The notes under the pieces: model-generated | Told to the model about the DNA's origin: nothing | Database searches by the model: none | Seen by the model: only the letters and a program-made list of their open reading frames with translations | In this document: in pieces, positions 12,263 through 24,102 of the stretch | Layout: each line of letters opens with the position of its first letter | Numbering within the stretch: the first letter of the stretch is position 1 | Program-made: the position numbers and the translations under genes | Origin: Pachyseris speciosa | Taxonomy: Eukaryota; Cnidaria; Anthozoa; Scleractinia; Pachyseridae | Direction of reading: 5' to 3' | Length of the DNA: 64,000 nucleotides | Assembly: GCA_016490735.1 (NCBI GenBank) | Contig: JAEMWC010001463.1 | Coordinates: 1 to 64,000, forward strand

Positions 12263-12334
12263 AGATCTTCCAGGTCTTTCAAACCACGAAACAGACTTTT
12301 ATTCAATGCTGTTAGATTGTTGTTGTTTAAGCGC
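12263..12334 (-). CDS. LRR exon 11
   Basis: 72-nt exon, acceptor ttttggtgcag, donor gtgagtggtt. Core NNNLTALNKSLFRGLKDLED. It has NKS instead of the PxG of typical repeats; NKS is also an N-glycosylation sequon. Confidence 0.88.
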
Positions 12335-12527
12335 CTGCACCAAAACATAAAAATAAGCCTTGACGTTTTGAGATTAACTATTACATGATATCATTATAAA
12401 ATTAATTATTGAAAACATGACCAGACTTTTGTCCAATCTTGTGTGGTTTGACTAAACTCCTGGTGCCTTAGCTAATTTTTTGCAATACTAAATTTATTTT
12501 TGTTAGCAAATGACGCTTTCTGCTTAC

Positions 12528-12599
12528 AGTCGTTTTAGTTGGGTGTTTCTACTGAAGATATTTCTTGGCAGATGTTGTAAGTTGTTATATTGCAAATAC
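12528..12599 (-). CDS. LRR exon 10
   Basis: 72-nt exon, acceptor gcattttcag, donor gtaagcagaa. Core YNNLQHLPRNIFSRNTQLKR, with the FxxN(T)xL ending typical of the upstream repeat class. It is only 193 bp from exon 11. Confidence 0.88.
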
Positions 12600-12750
12600 C
12601 TGAAAATGCAAATGCCGTGAGGTTGAATACAGCCAATACATGAGGGACGTTTTCAGTGGAATTCAACTGTAATCTGGTCTTCAAACTGCTTAAGAGTTCA
12701 GGAAGGATGCACTAAGCTTGTATCAGCATGGACTGGAATATTTAACAGTT

Positions 12751-12851
12751 ATTCTACGAGGGCGCGCTGGATATGAAGTGATAAATAACCAACGAGGCGC
12801 GTAGCGCCCAGTTGGTTATAATCACTTCATATCCAGCAAGCCCGAGTAGAA
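12751..12851. mobile_element. Fold-back MITE
   Basis: The arms 'gctggatatgaagtgat' and 'atcacttcatatccagc' flank 'gttggttat'-type palindromic sequence with a GC-rich 'gaggcgcgtagcgcc' centre. The next bases (attctac / gtagaata) extend the symmetry. Short non-autonomous element, family not assigned. Confidence 0.65.
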
Positions 12852-13806
12852 TAATTGTTTTATTAAAAATTCTATGACGCATAATTGAGAATCTGAACAA
12901 AAAGAGTGGAAGAAAGGAACTCGGAGAAAGAGAAAACTGAAAAATAGGAACAGTTGTCCATCACATGACTGAACAAAAAGGGCGCGAAAACCTTTCGGTG
13001 TGCTGCAACGTTTCCAAAAAAAGTTGAATGAATTCAATGAAACTCATAACTGTCCAAGAACAACGCTGAAGCTTCAGTTTAGGGTCCTGTTCGGAAAAAG
13101 TTCTGAGTTTATTTGCTCTGAATGGTTGTAGATGCTCAGTAGTTTGTTAAGAAAAAAAAAATTCAATCATTGCCCAAAGAGGGTGGAACTGCTTTCACGT
13201 AGATGTACGAACCGAAGGAAGCGAATCTGTAATACATCAAAACAACAGCACCATGAGCTAATTTCAAGTGTCACTGACCGCTGGAGAGATTTTCAATAGT
13301 AGATTATTGCCGCAGATCTTAGCTGAAGTTCTTGTTTGTTCAGTTTGTATGAATAGACTGGCCCGCGAGCCCGTGACACTTGTTGTTGAATACATATTTT
13401 CAATTTCGTTTAGTTAAGTTCAAAAACTCTTTTGGTATCTCCGTAAATAAGAGTGCGTTTTGCTATTAGGTAAACATCAACAACCCGGAAAATTTTCTTA
13501 GCGCTGCAAGAAATTTTTTAACACGATCCCAGCACTGTTTCTTGTTGTTCTAAAACACTCAGCTATGAAAAGTTGAGTACCATTTGTATTTCGGTTCCTG
13601 TTTCGAAATTTCTACTCGTTAATTCCGCTGCGAGATGATTAATGGCTGCCGTTTCGAGGGAAAATTTTCTTGAGCTTTCTCTGTTTGCTGAAGCGTTCAT
13701 TGACCATATAAGGTAGTGCAGATATATAAGCTGAGAGCCTGTGTCCGGATAGCCAATAAAAATGCTGGAAATCTGATATCCGTAGTTCAGTTTTTAATTA
13801 ATACAT

Positions 13807-13815
<9 letters not shown>

Positions 13816-13874
<59 letters not shown>
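13816..13874. repeat. (TA)n microsatellite
   Basis: About 29 uninterrupted TA units preceded by degenerate 'acatat' units. It lies in intron 9. Confidence 0.95.
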
Positions 13875-13876
<2 letters not shown>

Positions 13877-13981
13877 AAATGATATGAGATTTATTCAGGC
13901 GCATTTTAGTATGAAATGCGATTGTATATGACGTTAGTTGTTGATGGAATTTGTTTCAAGTAAAGAAAAGTAATAACTTAC

Positions 13982-14053
13982 AAGTATTTCAGGTTCGTCA
14001 AGTTATGAAACACACTCTCGTTCAACTGGGACAGCATGTTGTCGTTCAAAAGT
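13982..14053 (-). CDS. LRR exon 9
   Basis: 72-nt exon, acceptor taatttccacag, donor gtaagttatt. Core DNMLSQLNESVFHNLTNLKY. It begins with A and ends with TT, still giving Leu codons at both junctions (CT+A, TT+G). NES and NLT are possible N-glycosylation sites, consistent with an extracellular protein. Confidence 0.88.
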
Positions 14054-15415
14054 CTGTGGAAATTAAACCAAGCGCCAATGTATATCAATGTTATTTAAAA
14101 AGAATTCGGTGTAATTCAATTCATTACCAAAAGTTAGCATTTATAACTTGCTTAAAATGCTTAAGGAAATGCCCCCAAGAGTTTTGCACACGCTCTATTG
14201 CTGTTAAGTACTAGTTTCCTTGCAAGAGTCTTGATACTCTTATAGTTACAAGGGAAAAGGCACATTATACCACCGACCCCACCCCTCCCTTCTCCGTCAC
14301 AGCTGACGAGTAGAAACAAGACCCTACTAACGCGGGGCTATGGCGATTCCTTTGTCGATGGACGTAATGATATCTTGTACTTTACAGAACGGCTTAACAT
14401 GAGATAAAGCGTTACAAGCAAATGCTATTGAAGAAAACTTGTATTCTGATAGCTTAGTAGTTTGCCATATACATTTCAGTGTATTTGTATGTTTTTAGTT
14501 TCTTAGTGTCTTTTTATTTGTTTTCTCGTTTATCCATACGCGAACAAAAGCAAAACTAAGTACTCACTTAGACTTTCTTCCGTAGTCTTTAAGGTACTTT
14601 AATTATAAACGCTTACTTCTTGTACATTTGCGAAATGTGGGCTGAAGTCGCCCATGTTAATTCTCGGTATAAGTTGTGCACATTCATTTAGCGATTGTTA
14701 GCTTTATTCACACGAATAACTACGGTAGTGTTGGGAAGGTACATGCAACTGGGAAGGTACATGCAACTGACTGAAACCGGCGCTATTTTCATACTTGAGA
14801 ATTATTTCAGGATGACATGGAGACGTAATATCATTTTCATTTTGTTAATGTTTACACCAGGTTGGATAGTTGATATTGAGTTCATGCCCAGCCTCAATGT
14901 CATACCTGCCCCCACCCCTCCCCTCCCAATTCTGGTTTATGGAAGGAAAAGGTTCGTTGTTAAATTTGGTGCGCGTCAGTATGCGATAACTGACTTACTG
15001 TTAAGAAATATGTTCCATTTCTCAAACATGTACACATCGCACACTGTGGTGTTATAGAAATGTAACTTTTAGAATGTCCTCTTCTTTGCAAGTAATTTGT
15101 ACAGAGAGTCAGGTTATCGTCTACGAATATTTGTGAATCGATTATCCATTTGTAAAGCCCCTTATGATCAAATTCCCTCTTTATAAGCAAACCACATTGC
15201 GCCTACATTAGTACGCGACCTCAAAGTCAAAAATCGGAGCTATAAACCATTAGAAAGTGGTCGAATGCAGTAACCGCTATATGAACCTCACTCTCGGGTC
15301 AAATCCGTGTCAGTTACACAGAATGTTATCAGCCAAGCATCACATCTGCGTATTTCAGTAATTACCTCCGTTATTTACTTATCTTTTTCTTTTTATTTCA
15401 AACGTGTTTACTCAC
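14054..15415. other. Intron 8
   Basis: 1.36 kb without exon or element. There is a short duplication of 'ctgggaaggtacatgcaa' around 14733-14766. Confidence 0.5.
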
Positions 15416-15487
15416 AGTGACTCCAGCTCAGGATTATTATCAAAAATTCCAGGTGGTACTTCTTCCAGCTTGTTGCTTTCCAGCCAC
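15416..15487 (-). CDS. LRR exon 8
   Basis: 72-nt exon, acceptor ggttatattaacag, donor gtgagtaaac. Core SNKLEEVPPGIFDNNPELES, a near-consensus repeat of the FDNNPxL class. Confidence 0.9.
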
Positions 15488-15737
15488 CTGTTAATATAAC
15501 CAAAACCTTGTCATGACGCCAAAAACAATTTCTTTAACAAATGAAGTGCTGCATAACAAAAACAGAATTTTAACTTTGTGATCGCCGGTAAGCATGGACT
15601 CTTCTGTATTTTGAATATCACATGATCAGTGTAGTGATTGCACCAATTTTTTCAAAGGTCTTATTGACCTAATCTAAACGGACACCTCTATTCCAGTGAG
15701 CCTGAAATGGTTTGGGGCTAACACTGTACCAACTTAC

Positions 15738-15809
15738 AAGACAGACGGGTTATGATTATCTTCGAAATACTCCGGAGATATGTTCTGTTTTTCAAACTGT
15801 TGATAGGTT
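15738..15809 (-). pseudogene. Degenerate LRR exon
   Basis: A donor-like gtaagttggt at the right place is preceded by an LRR-like 3' half (ISPEYFEDNHNPSVL in the expected phase). The 5' half is unrecognisable and no AG acceptor lies 72 nt upstream; the nearest (15797) would give 59 nt and break the frame. It is paralogous to 18066. Confidence 0.6.
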
Positions 15810-16075
15810 TGGCATATTTGTTAGTAGGGGAATTAGCATTTATTGGAAGCCTGACGGGATGTGTAGTCAACGGTTTGCTGAGAGATACGTAGTCGGCAAA
15901 TTCACTAAAACAAGCTTTTGCGACTTGCTGTTGAGGTTTCGGTAGTTATGCTTGTGAACGTGATCGATCAGAGTGTACTATTTATTATTAACGCGATTTC
16001 AGAGCACATGAAAGCACTTGCTGAAAACGATTACCTTAATTATTCTATGACAATGAAAAAAACAGTCTAACTTAC

Positions 16076-16147
16076 AGACTGGTCAGCTTGCGATTGAAAT
16101 CAAATATTCCTTTGGGCAATATTTTTAGCTGGTTATTTGACAGGAAC
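16076..16147 (-). CDS. LRR exon 7
   Basis: 72-nt exon, acceptor tttgttggtag, donor gtaagttaga. Core NNQLKILPKGIFDFNRKLTS. In phase with exons 6 and 8. Confidence 0.9.
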
Positions 16148-16256
16148 CTACCAACAAAGAAATAAGTAACTGTAGAGGAATCTTTTATTATTTGGGAGAA
16201 AATTAGCGAGTAGGAATTATAACTAAACACGTTCTAAAGCTGTCGTTCTTATCAGA

Positions 16257-17168
16257 ACAAGAAGCTACAATTAGCCTAAACTCGGGCTTGCAAAAAACAG
16301 TATTGTGTCCCTAAGTTAGCGCTAAACAAAAGAATAGAGAAAAGTCTGTCTTTCTTACATCGGGCGCAATGCACTTAAGCTTGTGTTGGAGTCTATTTCT
16401 TTAGACCCCTATCAACATATCTCACTCTAAAACTACAAAATTGCTTTGCAGCTCAAACATTAAGAACAATAATTATAACAAGTTTAAAAAATATTTCTAA
16501 AAGAAGAAGAAAAAGAGAAACGAAAAAACAAAAACAAACAAAAGCCCGCGGTATGTTCCTCAAGTAGAAGTTATCTGCGCCAGATGCAGGAACAATGACC
16601 TCTAGACCACAGAGGCTCATTATATTATAATTGCATAAAAATAGTGTATTCATTCCAAAAAAAACTAGGCACACTTGTTTTCGCTTCGACAGATATTTTT
16701 TTGAGAAAGGAAACCCTTATCGAACGATGCAGGATTTTTTCGCATAAACGCTTATGGAGTCTCGGTGAAACGTGAGGAGAAAAATAATCAGCACGGTGAA
16801 ACTGTTTACAAATACGTCAATCCAGGGTCATTTGAAACATAAGAAAGGAACGTTTCTGCGGTCAGTTTCAAGTAACGCAAATAAAAACTAATCGCTTATC
16901 ATTCAAAAACTCAGTAATGTCCAGAAATTGAGATATTGTGGAAATATAGTCAATAAACTACCTGTCAAAGTCTTAGGGGTGTATGATATCCCGTACATAA
17001 GTTGTTCAACAAAATGTACCTCTCAATGAAGCGGACACGGGAAACACGCCAGTCTAATTCAAAACATGTGGAGTTAAGACTGGACCTGTTAAAAGCTTTC
17101 TTCCCGTTGAACTTGCAAACATTCGTATAGACACTTCTCTTAACATATTAGTTGTTCAGACTTCAAAG
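16257..17168. repeat. Direct duplication R3, copy A
   Basis: About 912 bp matching 48928-49829 in the same orientation over its whole length. Shared blocks include 'gctacaattagcctaaac', 'tgttggagtctatttcttt', 'tgatatcccgtac' and 'cattcgtatagacacttctct'. No reading frame spans it. Confidence 0.8.
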
Positions 17169-18065
17169 ACACAAGGTGAATCGACGTTTTCCGATACGTG
17201 ACAACAGGCATCATTCTTGCTTTTGTGAGTTATTTGATTTAGTTAGCGCTTGCGCAGAAACGCCGGAAGTGAGCTTTGTGGATGAAACTCGAAAACGGGG
17301 GTTCTACGAAGCCCGAGTAATAAATTACTTCTCATCTAATTTGGATCGCGTGACAAAATACAATTATAAACTGCAGGGGGGACTGCAGCCACTGTTCCTG
17401 CTTAAATCAGGTTTCCTTCTTGTGATGTGGATAGGCCCCTCTTATCCTTCGTCTTGAATCAGCCGGCGTATTATCTGACTGAAATACTTGTGTTATCCCA
17501 TTTGGTCGTGTCCTGTCTTTTCCAGAATTATTACCAGAGAGAGGATGTGTGCTGCGTATAGTACGGTGTTCCCGGTGTTTCTATCTCGCGATTTAAAGGT
17601 TGACGTGGCAAATGAACCGCAAAGAAATCTATTTATTTCTATTGACGAAGCTCTTGTATATATCAGCGAAAGCTTCAGAACGTATTATTAAGAGTGTTTT
17701 AGACCACGATCAGCATCAAACACTTGTCTGCTGCCGCATATGAGGGGAATCCCCCTACAGAAGATCATATTTGCTGTGTCAGTGAAGAAATCACGTTACA
17801 TTGGTACGTTGGCAGTTTTGCGTTGTTTTGATAACTACAGTTATATAGGATAATGTCCATGCTCCGAGAAAATACGTAGCAATATTCTTAGAAATGCCTG
17901 TGAAAATTCAAGTGCAGCGCAGTTTCTCGTCAGCATTCATTACAGTTTTGAAGTTCACATGATCTGTTTAGTGAGCGCACCGAAGGCCATATCGACTTCA
18001 CTTCAATTGATCCTGCTATTCCAGTAAGGTTGACAGTTTTTAGAGCTAAAAATGCGCCAACTTAC
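17169..18065. other. Intronic stretch, no gene seen
   Basis: From 17930 the sequence is a diverged copy of 15590-15737, leading into the second degenerate exon. The rest shows nothing recognisable. Confidence 0.45.
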
Positions 18066-18137
18066 AGGCCCCACAGGTCATATTTATCTTCAAAATACTC
18101 TGGAGGCATCTTCGTCCGATCAAATTGCTCTATATAT
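18066..18137 (-). pseudogene. Degenerate LRR exon, paralogue of 15738
   Basis: A donor-like gtaagttggc is preceded by PPEYFEDKYDLWGL in the expected phase, matching SPEYFEDNHNPSVL of the other dead exon. No usable acceptor exists at 72 nt; the closest AG leaves 62 nt, out of phase. Flanking intron sequence is also shared (17930-18065 with 15590-15737). Confidence 0.6.
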
Positions 18138-18835
18138 CCACCAGGCGTCCAAAATTGGCCAAGTTGCCTGAAGAAAATGAAGTTAAACGTATCAGCTACA
18201 TAGTCTTCGTCTTCGTCGTCATCATCATCATTATCATCATCAGTAATCGAAGCTGTGTTCTCCAGCTTCAGGCCGCGGAGTTTGAGCTATCACAGATTTG
18301 TACTTAAAAACTTGTGCACAACCATAAATTGATCATTTTTGCTTTAACATGAATAATTCTTTCATTCTTCAATTCCCAATATTTTTTCATTAAATATTCA
18401 TTCAGTACCCCCACGGACTGCCTATTGTGAGTTGTTACGTATGGTTACGTGGTACTAAAGAGTCGTGCATTGTTACTGAGTGCATCATGAGGTGGGACTT
18501 GTCTAACGCACCCCAAAGTCCCAATTTCTCTTGATGTTGGTGTATTGCCACTCTAAGATTTATCGTTTACCTTTCTCTTTCCAAGAATTTAAAAGGTGAT
18601 CACGATTTCAATTATGATCAAGTGCTATCCTATTTTGGATAGCCATTATGTAGTTTTTTAACCATATGTGTATTTCACATAAGTTATGCAGGATTCATAT
18701 GCTGTTCTAGTGTTTCATCAACGGATAAAGAATTCATATAGCTAATGCCATCAGCGCACATTCGCACTTTGTAGTGGAGGCTAGACGACGAAGAATCATT
18801 AATATGTAGACCATCATACGCCTATCCGAGCATAG

Positions 18836-18872
18836 ATCATCATCATCATCACCACAGCCATCATCATCGTCA

Positions 18873-18944
<72 letters not shown>

Positions 18945-18994
18945 CCATCGCCATCGCCATCGCCATCGTCATCATCATCATCATCATCATTATC

Positions 18995-19028
<34 letters not shown>

Positions 19029-19275
19029 TCATCATCTGCAGCAGCATCATCAGCATCAGCATCGTCGTAGTCGGTATCATCGTCATCATCATCATCATCA
19101 TCATCAACATCATCAATATCATCATCATCATCTGCAGCAGCATCATCAGCATCAGCATCGTCGTCGTCATCATCGTCATCATCATCAACATCATCATGAC
19201 CATAATCATCATCATCTGCAGCAGCAACATCATTAGCATCGTCGTCGTCGTCGTCATTATCGTCATCATCATCGC
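18836..19275. repeat. (ATC/GTC)n trinucleotide array
   Basis: Blocks of ATC, GTC, ACC and GCC triplets, with an internal longer period around CTGCAGCAGCATCATCAGCA repeated near 19036, 19129 and 19216. It lies in intron 6, ending about 85 bp from exon 6. Confidence 0.95.
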
Positions 19276-19360
19276 TACTATCGTTGTTGGCACTGTTATT
19301 GTTAGCACTATTACTATTTTCATTTTCTTGGGAAAAAAAGGTGACAACAGCATCACTCAC

Positions 19361-19432
19361 GGTCGTCCCAGTAAAGTATTGTTATCAAAAACACCTGGAT
19401 TTAAGAACTCCAGCTGATTTTCATTCAGATTC
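19361..19432 (-). CDS. LRR exon 6
   Basis: 72-nt exon, acceptor catttactcatag, donor gtgagtgatg. Core ENQLEFLNPGVFDNNTLLGR. It ends with CC, so the residue split across the junction to exon 7 is Pro rather than the usual Leu. Retention of the next intron would hit a stop at once (CCG TGA). Confidence 0.88.
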
Positions 19433-20147
19433 CTATGAGTAAATGACAAATGAAATAGTAAATGAGTAAATGACAAATGAATAAATAAATGACAAATGAC
19501 AAATGGATAAATAGATAAACAATTAAAGAGTACACTAGATGTCAAACATAAGATTTCGTTTCAATTTCTATTGTACAATTACTATTCTATTTGTTAAAAC
19601 AGAAGTGCATTTTAACATTTTTACACAGGAAATTATAACCATTTTGAAAATAATAAATCATTATCATAGTTTTCACTATTGCTATTGTAATTACTCAATA
19701 ATATGAAACTTACATGTTGCCCCTTGTCAACCATATCTAATTTCGATAACAAACAAGAAAAAAAAAACGCAAAACTGGATACTGAATGGGGACACAATAG
19801 AAGCCGCCTTCGTTTTTTTCAAAGAACTTAGAGGGGACTGGAATGGAACTCATCCTTGAAAGGCCGAATATCATAAAGTCTTATTAAAAATAGCAACCAA
19901 ACTTTGAGACTCCAGAAGAGACCTGTGTTCACAGAGTATGACACTACGAAGACTATATAATCTGACATATGTGTTATCTGTTTGCTTGTCTGTTTGTTTG
20001 TGTTGCCTTTGCTTTATTTTTATTTTTTTTTGTTTGATATTTGAAATTTCTGTTTTTTGTATCCGTTATATAGATCCCAAGAGACTAACACATCCAGCTC
20101 TTATATGCAACTGCACACCAATGCAGAATAAAGATTTCATTTCTTAC
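19433..20147. other. Intron 5
   Basis: Contains a short tandem repeat of 'aaatgacaaatga' units (19437-19505). No exon or other element. Confidence 0.5.
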
Positions 20148-20219
20148 AGTCTTCCCAGCGCAGCATTGTGGCTAAAAATTCCTGATGGCAAGTTCTTTAG
20201 TTCGTTGTTATTCAAGTTT
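20148..20219 (-). CDS. LRR exon 5
   Basis: 72-nt exon, acceptor gcttattattag, donor gtaagaaatg. Core NNELKNLPSGIFSHNAALGR. Very similar to exons 3 and 1, pointing to exon duplication. Confidence 0.9.
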
Positions 20220-20284
20220 CTAATAATAAGCAAACACAACAACGTAACAGTGAATACCGTACTACTAATCAATCCTATCAAAAG

Positions 20285-22085
20285 TACCGTACTTACTCGA
20301 AAGAGCGCATTAACTGAATAGGCGCCGAATCCGAATAGGCGCCGAAATAAAAATATTAATACACTCTGCCCTTAAATCAGTCTCGTACTCAGAGTCCTTG
20401 GGTTCTTTGGACAGCGGGTGGACACGCGGAGAGACTCTGGAATAATGGCATTAAAGATTTGTTTTTTAATTCTTCGCCTCCATAGCAGTCTAAGGAAGTC
20501 CGTTACCAATCCAGAAACCCAGGAACCAACTTCCTCGTTGTAGTTGTAGTTGTAGTTGTATTTGTATTTATATTTGTAGTTATAGTTGTATTTGTATTTG
20601 CATTTGCATTTGCATTTGCATTTGCATTTGCATTTGCATTTGCATTTGCATTTGCATTTGCATTTGTAGTTGTAGTTGTAGTTGTAGTTGTAGTTGTATT
20701 TATATTTGTAGTTATAGTTGTATTTGTATTTGTATTTGTATTTGTATTTGTATTTGTATTTGTATTTGTAGTTGTAGTTGTAGTTGTAGTTGTAGTTGTA
20801 GTTGTAGTTGTAGTTGTATTTGTAGTTGTAGTTGTAGTTGTAGTTGTAGTTGTAGTTGTATTTGTAGTTGTAGTTGTAGTTGTAGTTGTAGTTGTAGTTG
20901 TAGTTGTATTTGTAGTTGTAGTTGTAGTTGTAGTTGTAGTTGTAGTTGTAGTTGTAGTTGTGGTTGTATTTGTAGTTTTCGTTGTAGTTTTAGTTGTATT
21001 TGTATTGGTATTGGTATTTGTATTTGTATTGGTATGGGTACTGGTACTGGTACTGGTACTGGTACTGGTACTGGTACTGGTACCGGTACCGGTACTGGTA
21101 TTGGTACTGGTATTTGTATTTGTATTTGTATTGGTATTGGTATTGGTATTGGTATTGGTACTGGTACTGGTACTGGTACTGGTACTGGTACTGGTACTGG
21201 TACTGGTACTGGTACTGGTACTGGTACTGGTACTGGTACCGGTACCGGTACCTGTACTGGTATTGTTATTGGTATTGGTATTTGTATTTGTATTTGTATT
21301 TTTCTATTGCTCCTGTTCTAGCTTAACTAAAGCAAGTCAAAAAATTAAAGCAAAACAAAAAAAGGGGGTTTGATTTTTGCAACAGTTTCTAATTGACTAA
21401 ACAGCCGCTTCAGCGCCGGAGGTTTGCCACGGCTGTGATCCGACAGCAGAACATGGCAAAATGCAAGCAGCGAAAACTGATTACTGTCGCGGTTGCAAAA
21501 AGAAGTTAACTTATGATTGCTATGAGATATAAAAACATTTGCTATAAGTATGTATGTAAAAATAGATGCTACGTGACATTTAAAACTAAATCAAGTCGAA
21601 CCGCGGCACACGAAAGCATTTCAGTCACGGCCCATCTTACCGAAAGCGCCAAAGGCTGCTCATTCTTGTAGCAAGCCCATGAACATTATTTCTCTGTGAA
21701 ACTTCGCCATTCTCGAACACCTCGGATGCCATGTTGAGTCATTCCCGCCTCCGGAGTAAACCCAAGCGTGCGCACTAAGACCGCAAACAGTTGGGTTTTA
21801 GAGTGGCCCTTATTCGAATTTTGGGCTTCCACACCCTTCCAAGTTCAAAATTTTATATTTTTGGTTGTTATTCTTAATTTAGATGGCAAAAGAGTCATCG
21901 ATGTCCAAAACAGAAACTCGGCTAAATGTTGTTATATTGTTGTTATCGTTTTTTGAACAAAAGAAACGGAAAATATTTTATTCGCTAGTGAAAAGTTTAA
22001 ATAAGCGCCGGCCTCGAACAAGCGCCGTATCCTCGAGGTGAAAAATTTAATAAGCGCCTCGGCGCTCTATGGAGTAAATACGGTA
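20285..22085. mobile_element. TA-flanked TIR element carrying hexanucleotide arrays
   Basis: The left end TACCGTACTTACTCGAAAGA and the inverted right end (22064-22085, TACCGTATTTACTCCATAGA when reversed) form imperfect TIRs bordered by TA. Subterminal 'aggcgcc'/'aagcgcc' repeats follow at both ends. The 1.8-kb body has no transposase frame. It inserted between exons 4 and 5. Tc1/mariner-type origin is inferred from TA. Confidence 0.7.
20538..21302. repeat. Hexanucleotide array of homogeneous blocks
   Basis: About 127 hexamers in blocks: TTGTAG, TTTGTA, TTTGCA, then GGTACT, GGTATT and GGTACC. Neighbouring blocks differ by single substitutions, and the six-base register is kept. Long apparent reading frames (Val-Leu, Trp-Tyr, Gly-Thr repeats) are artefacts of the period. 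Confidence 0.95.
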
Positions 22086-22118
22086 TTTACGGTTCCTGTA
22101 AGTATAAGTTTTGCTTAC

Positions 22119-22190
22119 AGTACAAGTAGGGCAGGGTTGTTGTCAAAAACTCCTTGGCGTAAGTACTTCAACTGGTTGTCATTCAGATTC
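22119..22190 (-). CDS. LRR exon 4
   Basis: 72-nt exon, acceptor tttgttgcag, donor gtaagcaaaa. Core DNQLKYLRQGVFDNNPALLV; R replaces the usual P of LPxG. The TIR element ends only 33 bp downstream, within its intron. Confidence 0.9.
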
Positions 22191-22259
22191 CTGCAACAAA
22201 AATTAAAGGAGGTCGCAATATGCAGCTCATTGTTTGTTTGCTCAAATAACCAGCTGTAA

Positions 22260-22298
22260 CTACGTTATTGGAGTATTCCGAATACTCCAATAACGTAG
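22260..22298. repeat. Perfect hairpin, 18-bp arms
   Basis: CTACGTTATTGGAGTATT at 22260-22277 is exactly inverted at 22281-22298 with a 3-base loop. Probably the residue of a fold-back MITE. Confidence 0.85.
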
Positions 22299-24068
22299 GC
22301 TGCGATTTGGTAATAGTTTGGGGTGAGTAATCAACGAAGATTATTGCAAGAATCATGTTAGTTACTTTCCTCAGTGTATTAATTCTTATTGGCCAAATAC
22401 AGTCAAAAAATATTTCACAATTCGGTCAAGCATGTTAAGGCATGGCTCATCAATTAGATTTGTTTTTTCGAGGACTCTTTCAAGTCCAAAAGGCGACAAA
22501 TCTGATACTTAAGGTGGCGTAATGTAGTGAATGTATGCTTTTTAGAGAGGTTTATCATAATTAGTCTATTTGTGTAGTGACCTACACTTATCGATATCTA
22601 TGTCAGCATCCAAAGACAATGGTTAGGATTTTTTATTAATCAAGTTGAAGCAAAAAACACGGGCAAATATTGAAAGGATTATTTGGCTTGTTCTGTACTT
22701 GTTTTGATCATATTTCGCTTGCAGGACTACTCGGGTAAATAGGTAAGGCGAAACCGAACTTTAAAGTTAGAATTTCATGAGCATGCGCCAGTAGGCACCA
22801 AGCTCTTCGGAACTTCTAATTTCGTTGGCTCCATGTGGCACGAGGCTGTATTGTTTCCGGGATACATGAATATAGGATTCCTTGTTTATTTTCTTTGTTT
22901 ATTGTTTAATCAGTCACTTCTGTGAGACGTTCCGAGGGCTTTTGTGACGCCCCACATGAGCATGCGCGCCCCAACGCTGTCGAGAATAAATCCTTCGGTG
23001 AACAATAAATTCGCTTGGTCATAATCGGTTTCAATCTGGTTAATGTTTCCGTTTATTTCGTCAGTCCGTCGTTCTGTTGGCACTAATTGTGACTTATGAA
23101 CACTTCAGTGTTGTTGAATAACAAATAAACTGATGTTGAAAGTGTCGACATGGAATACTGGCGACTACCGTTCTCTAGAGTCACTAAAGGCGGAGAAACT
23201 CAAAGGTCATTCCGGTATGGATATGGAAGTCGAGTGTGACTTACTAAAAGATATCATCACACGTCGAAAGCCTGAAAAGGAATGGATTTGTTCAACACAG
23301 ACTCTAATTTTACTTCGCATCTGCTTATGCTAGAGATGTCAAGCCTGCCTACGTTAGATGTTTTGTTTCTCTATATTTTGTGTCTACATTCAAAGTACGT
23401 TTCGTAAGTAAATATCCCTGCGTACTTTTATTCATGGACACGATACTCTTGTTGTAAGTTTTACTTTGAAACGAATCATATAGTTAACATCATTGAAAAT
23501 TGTCCATTTCATTTTACCTGAGAAATATCATTTGTATTTGCTTTCTTTGACTGTACAAAGCGGTATCGCAGAGCTCGTGCGTTCGAATCCCGCAAGAGCC
23601 TTAATTGTTTAGACTTTCTTTTCGGTACTGCTCAAATAGCGTTCACCACTAAGACGATCATTTACGTCTCTATTCGATCTTTAAGCCACAGTTCAACGTG
23701 CGATTCCAATATATTCATATTTAGAACAAAATGCATTTCTGTCGACATTGAGCAAATTAGTTTCTTCGCTGCTGGCGGGTAAAAACAAACAAACAAACAA
23801 AGGAATTGTCTCTCATGCAGGCTATCTATTTGCGATAACTTCAGTCGCAAGCTGTAACTTCGATTATCTTTACCTATTTAAACCCTGGCTGATCTAAAAT
23901 GCGGTTTACCATGTGATCAGCTTTTCATCTTCATCCTCCACGGTTTAGTATGGCCAAATGCCTTGTTAGTTTACTTGGTAGGAGCACTGCATGCCAGTAT
24001 GTTTGAAACCTGTATAACCTCAGGTACTTTTGTTTTGTGTTTGTTTGTTTGTTTGTTTGTTTATTTTT

Positions 24069-24102
24069 TGGGGGGAGGAGGGGGGGGAGGGGGGGGGGGG
24101 TG
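24069..24102 (+). repeat. G-run, potential G-quadruplex
   Basis: Four or more runs of at least three G separated by single A, directly after a (TTTG)n run at 24040-24062. Intronic; no function is implied. Confidence 0.7.

Larger units (their letters stand above)
12600..13981. other. Intron 9
   Basis: No exon. It contains a fold-back element (12751-12851) and a TA microsatellite (13816-13874). The remainder is unremarkable. Confidence 0.5.

Noticed and set aside
18734..19360. 208-codon Asp-rich minus-strand reading frame
   Set aside because: It is the translation of the GAT/GAC trinucleotide array in intron 6; the exon upstream would hit a stop immediately if read through.
20960..21373. Long Val-Leu, Trp-Tyr and Gly-Thr repeat frames
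   Set aside because: All three frames of a hexanucleotide array stay open; a low-complexity artefact.
23566..23602. tRNA gene suggested by 'cgttcgaatcccg'
   Set aside because: Only a B-box/T-arm-like piece is present; no acceptor or D arm. Probably a SINE remnant.
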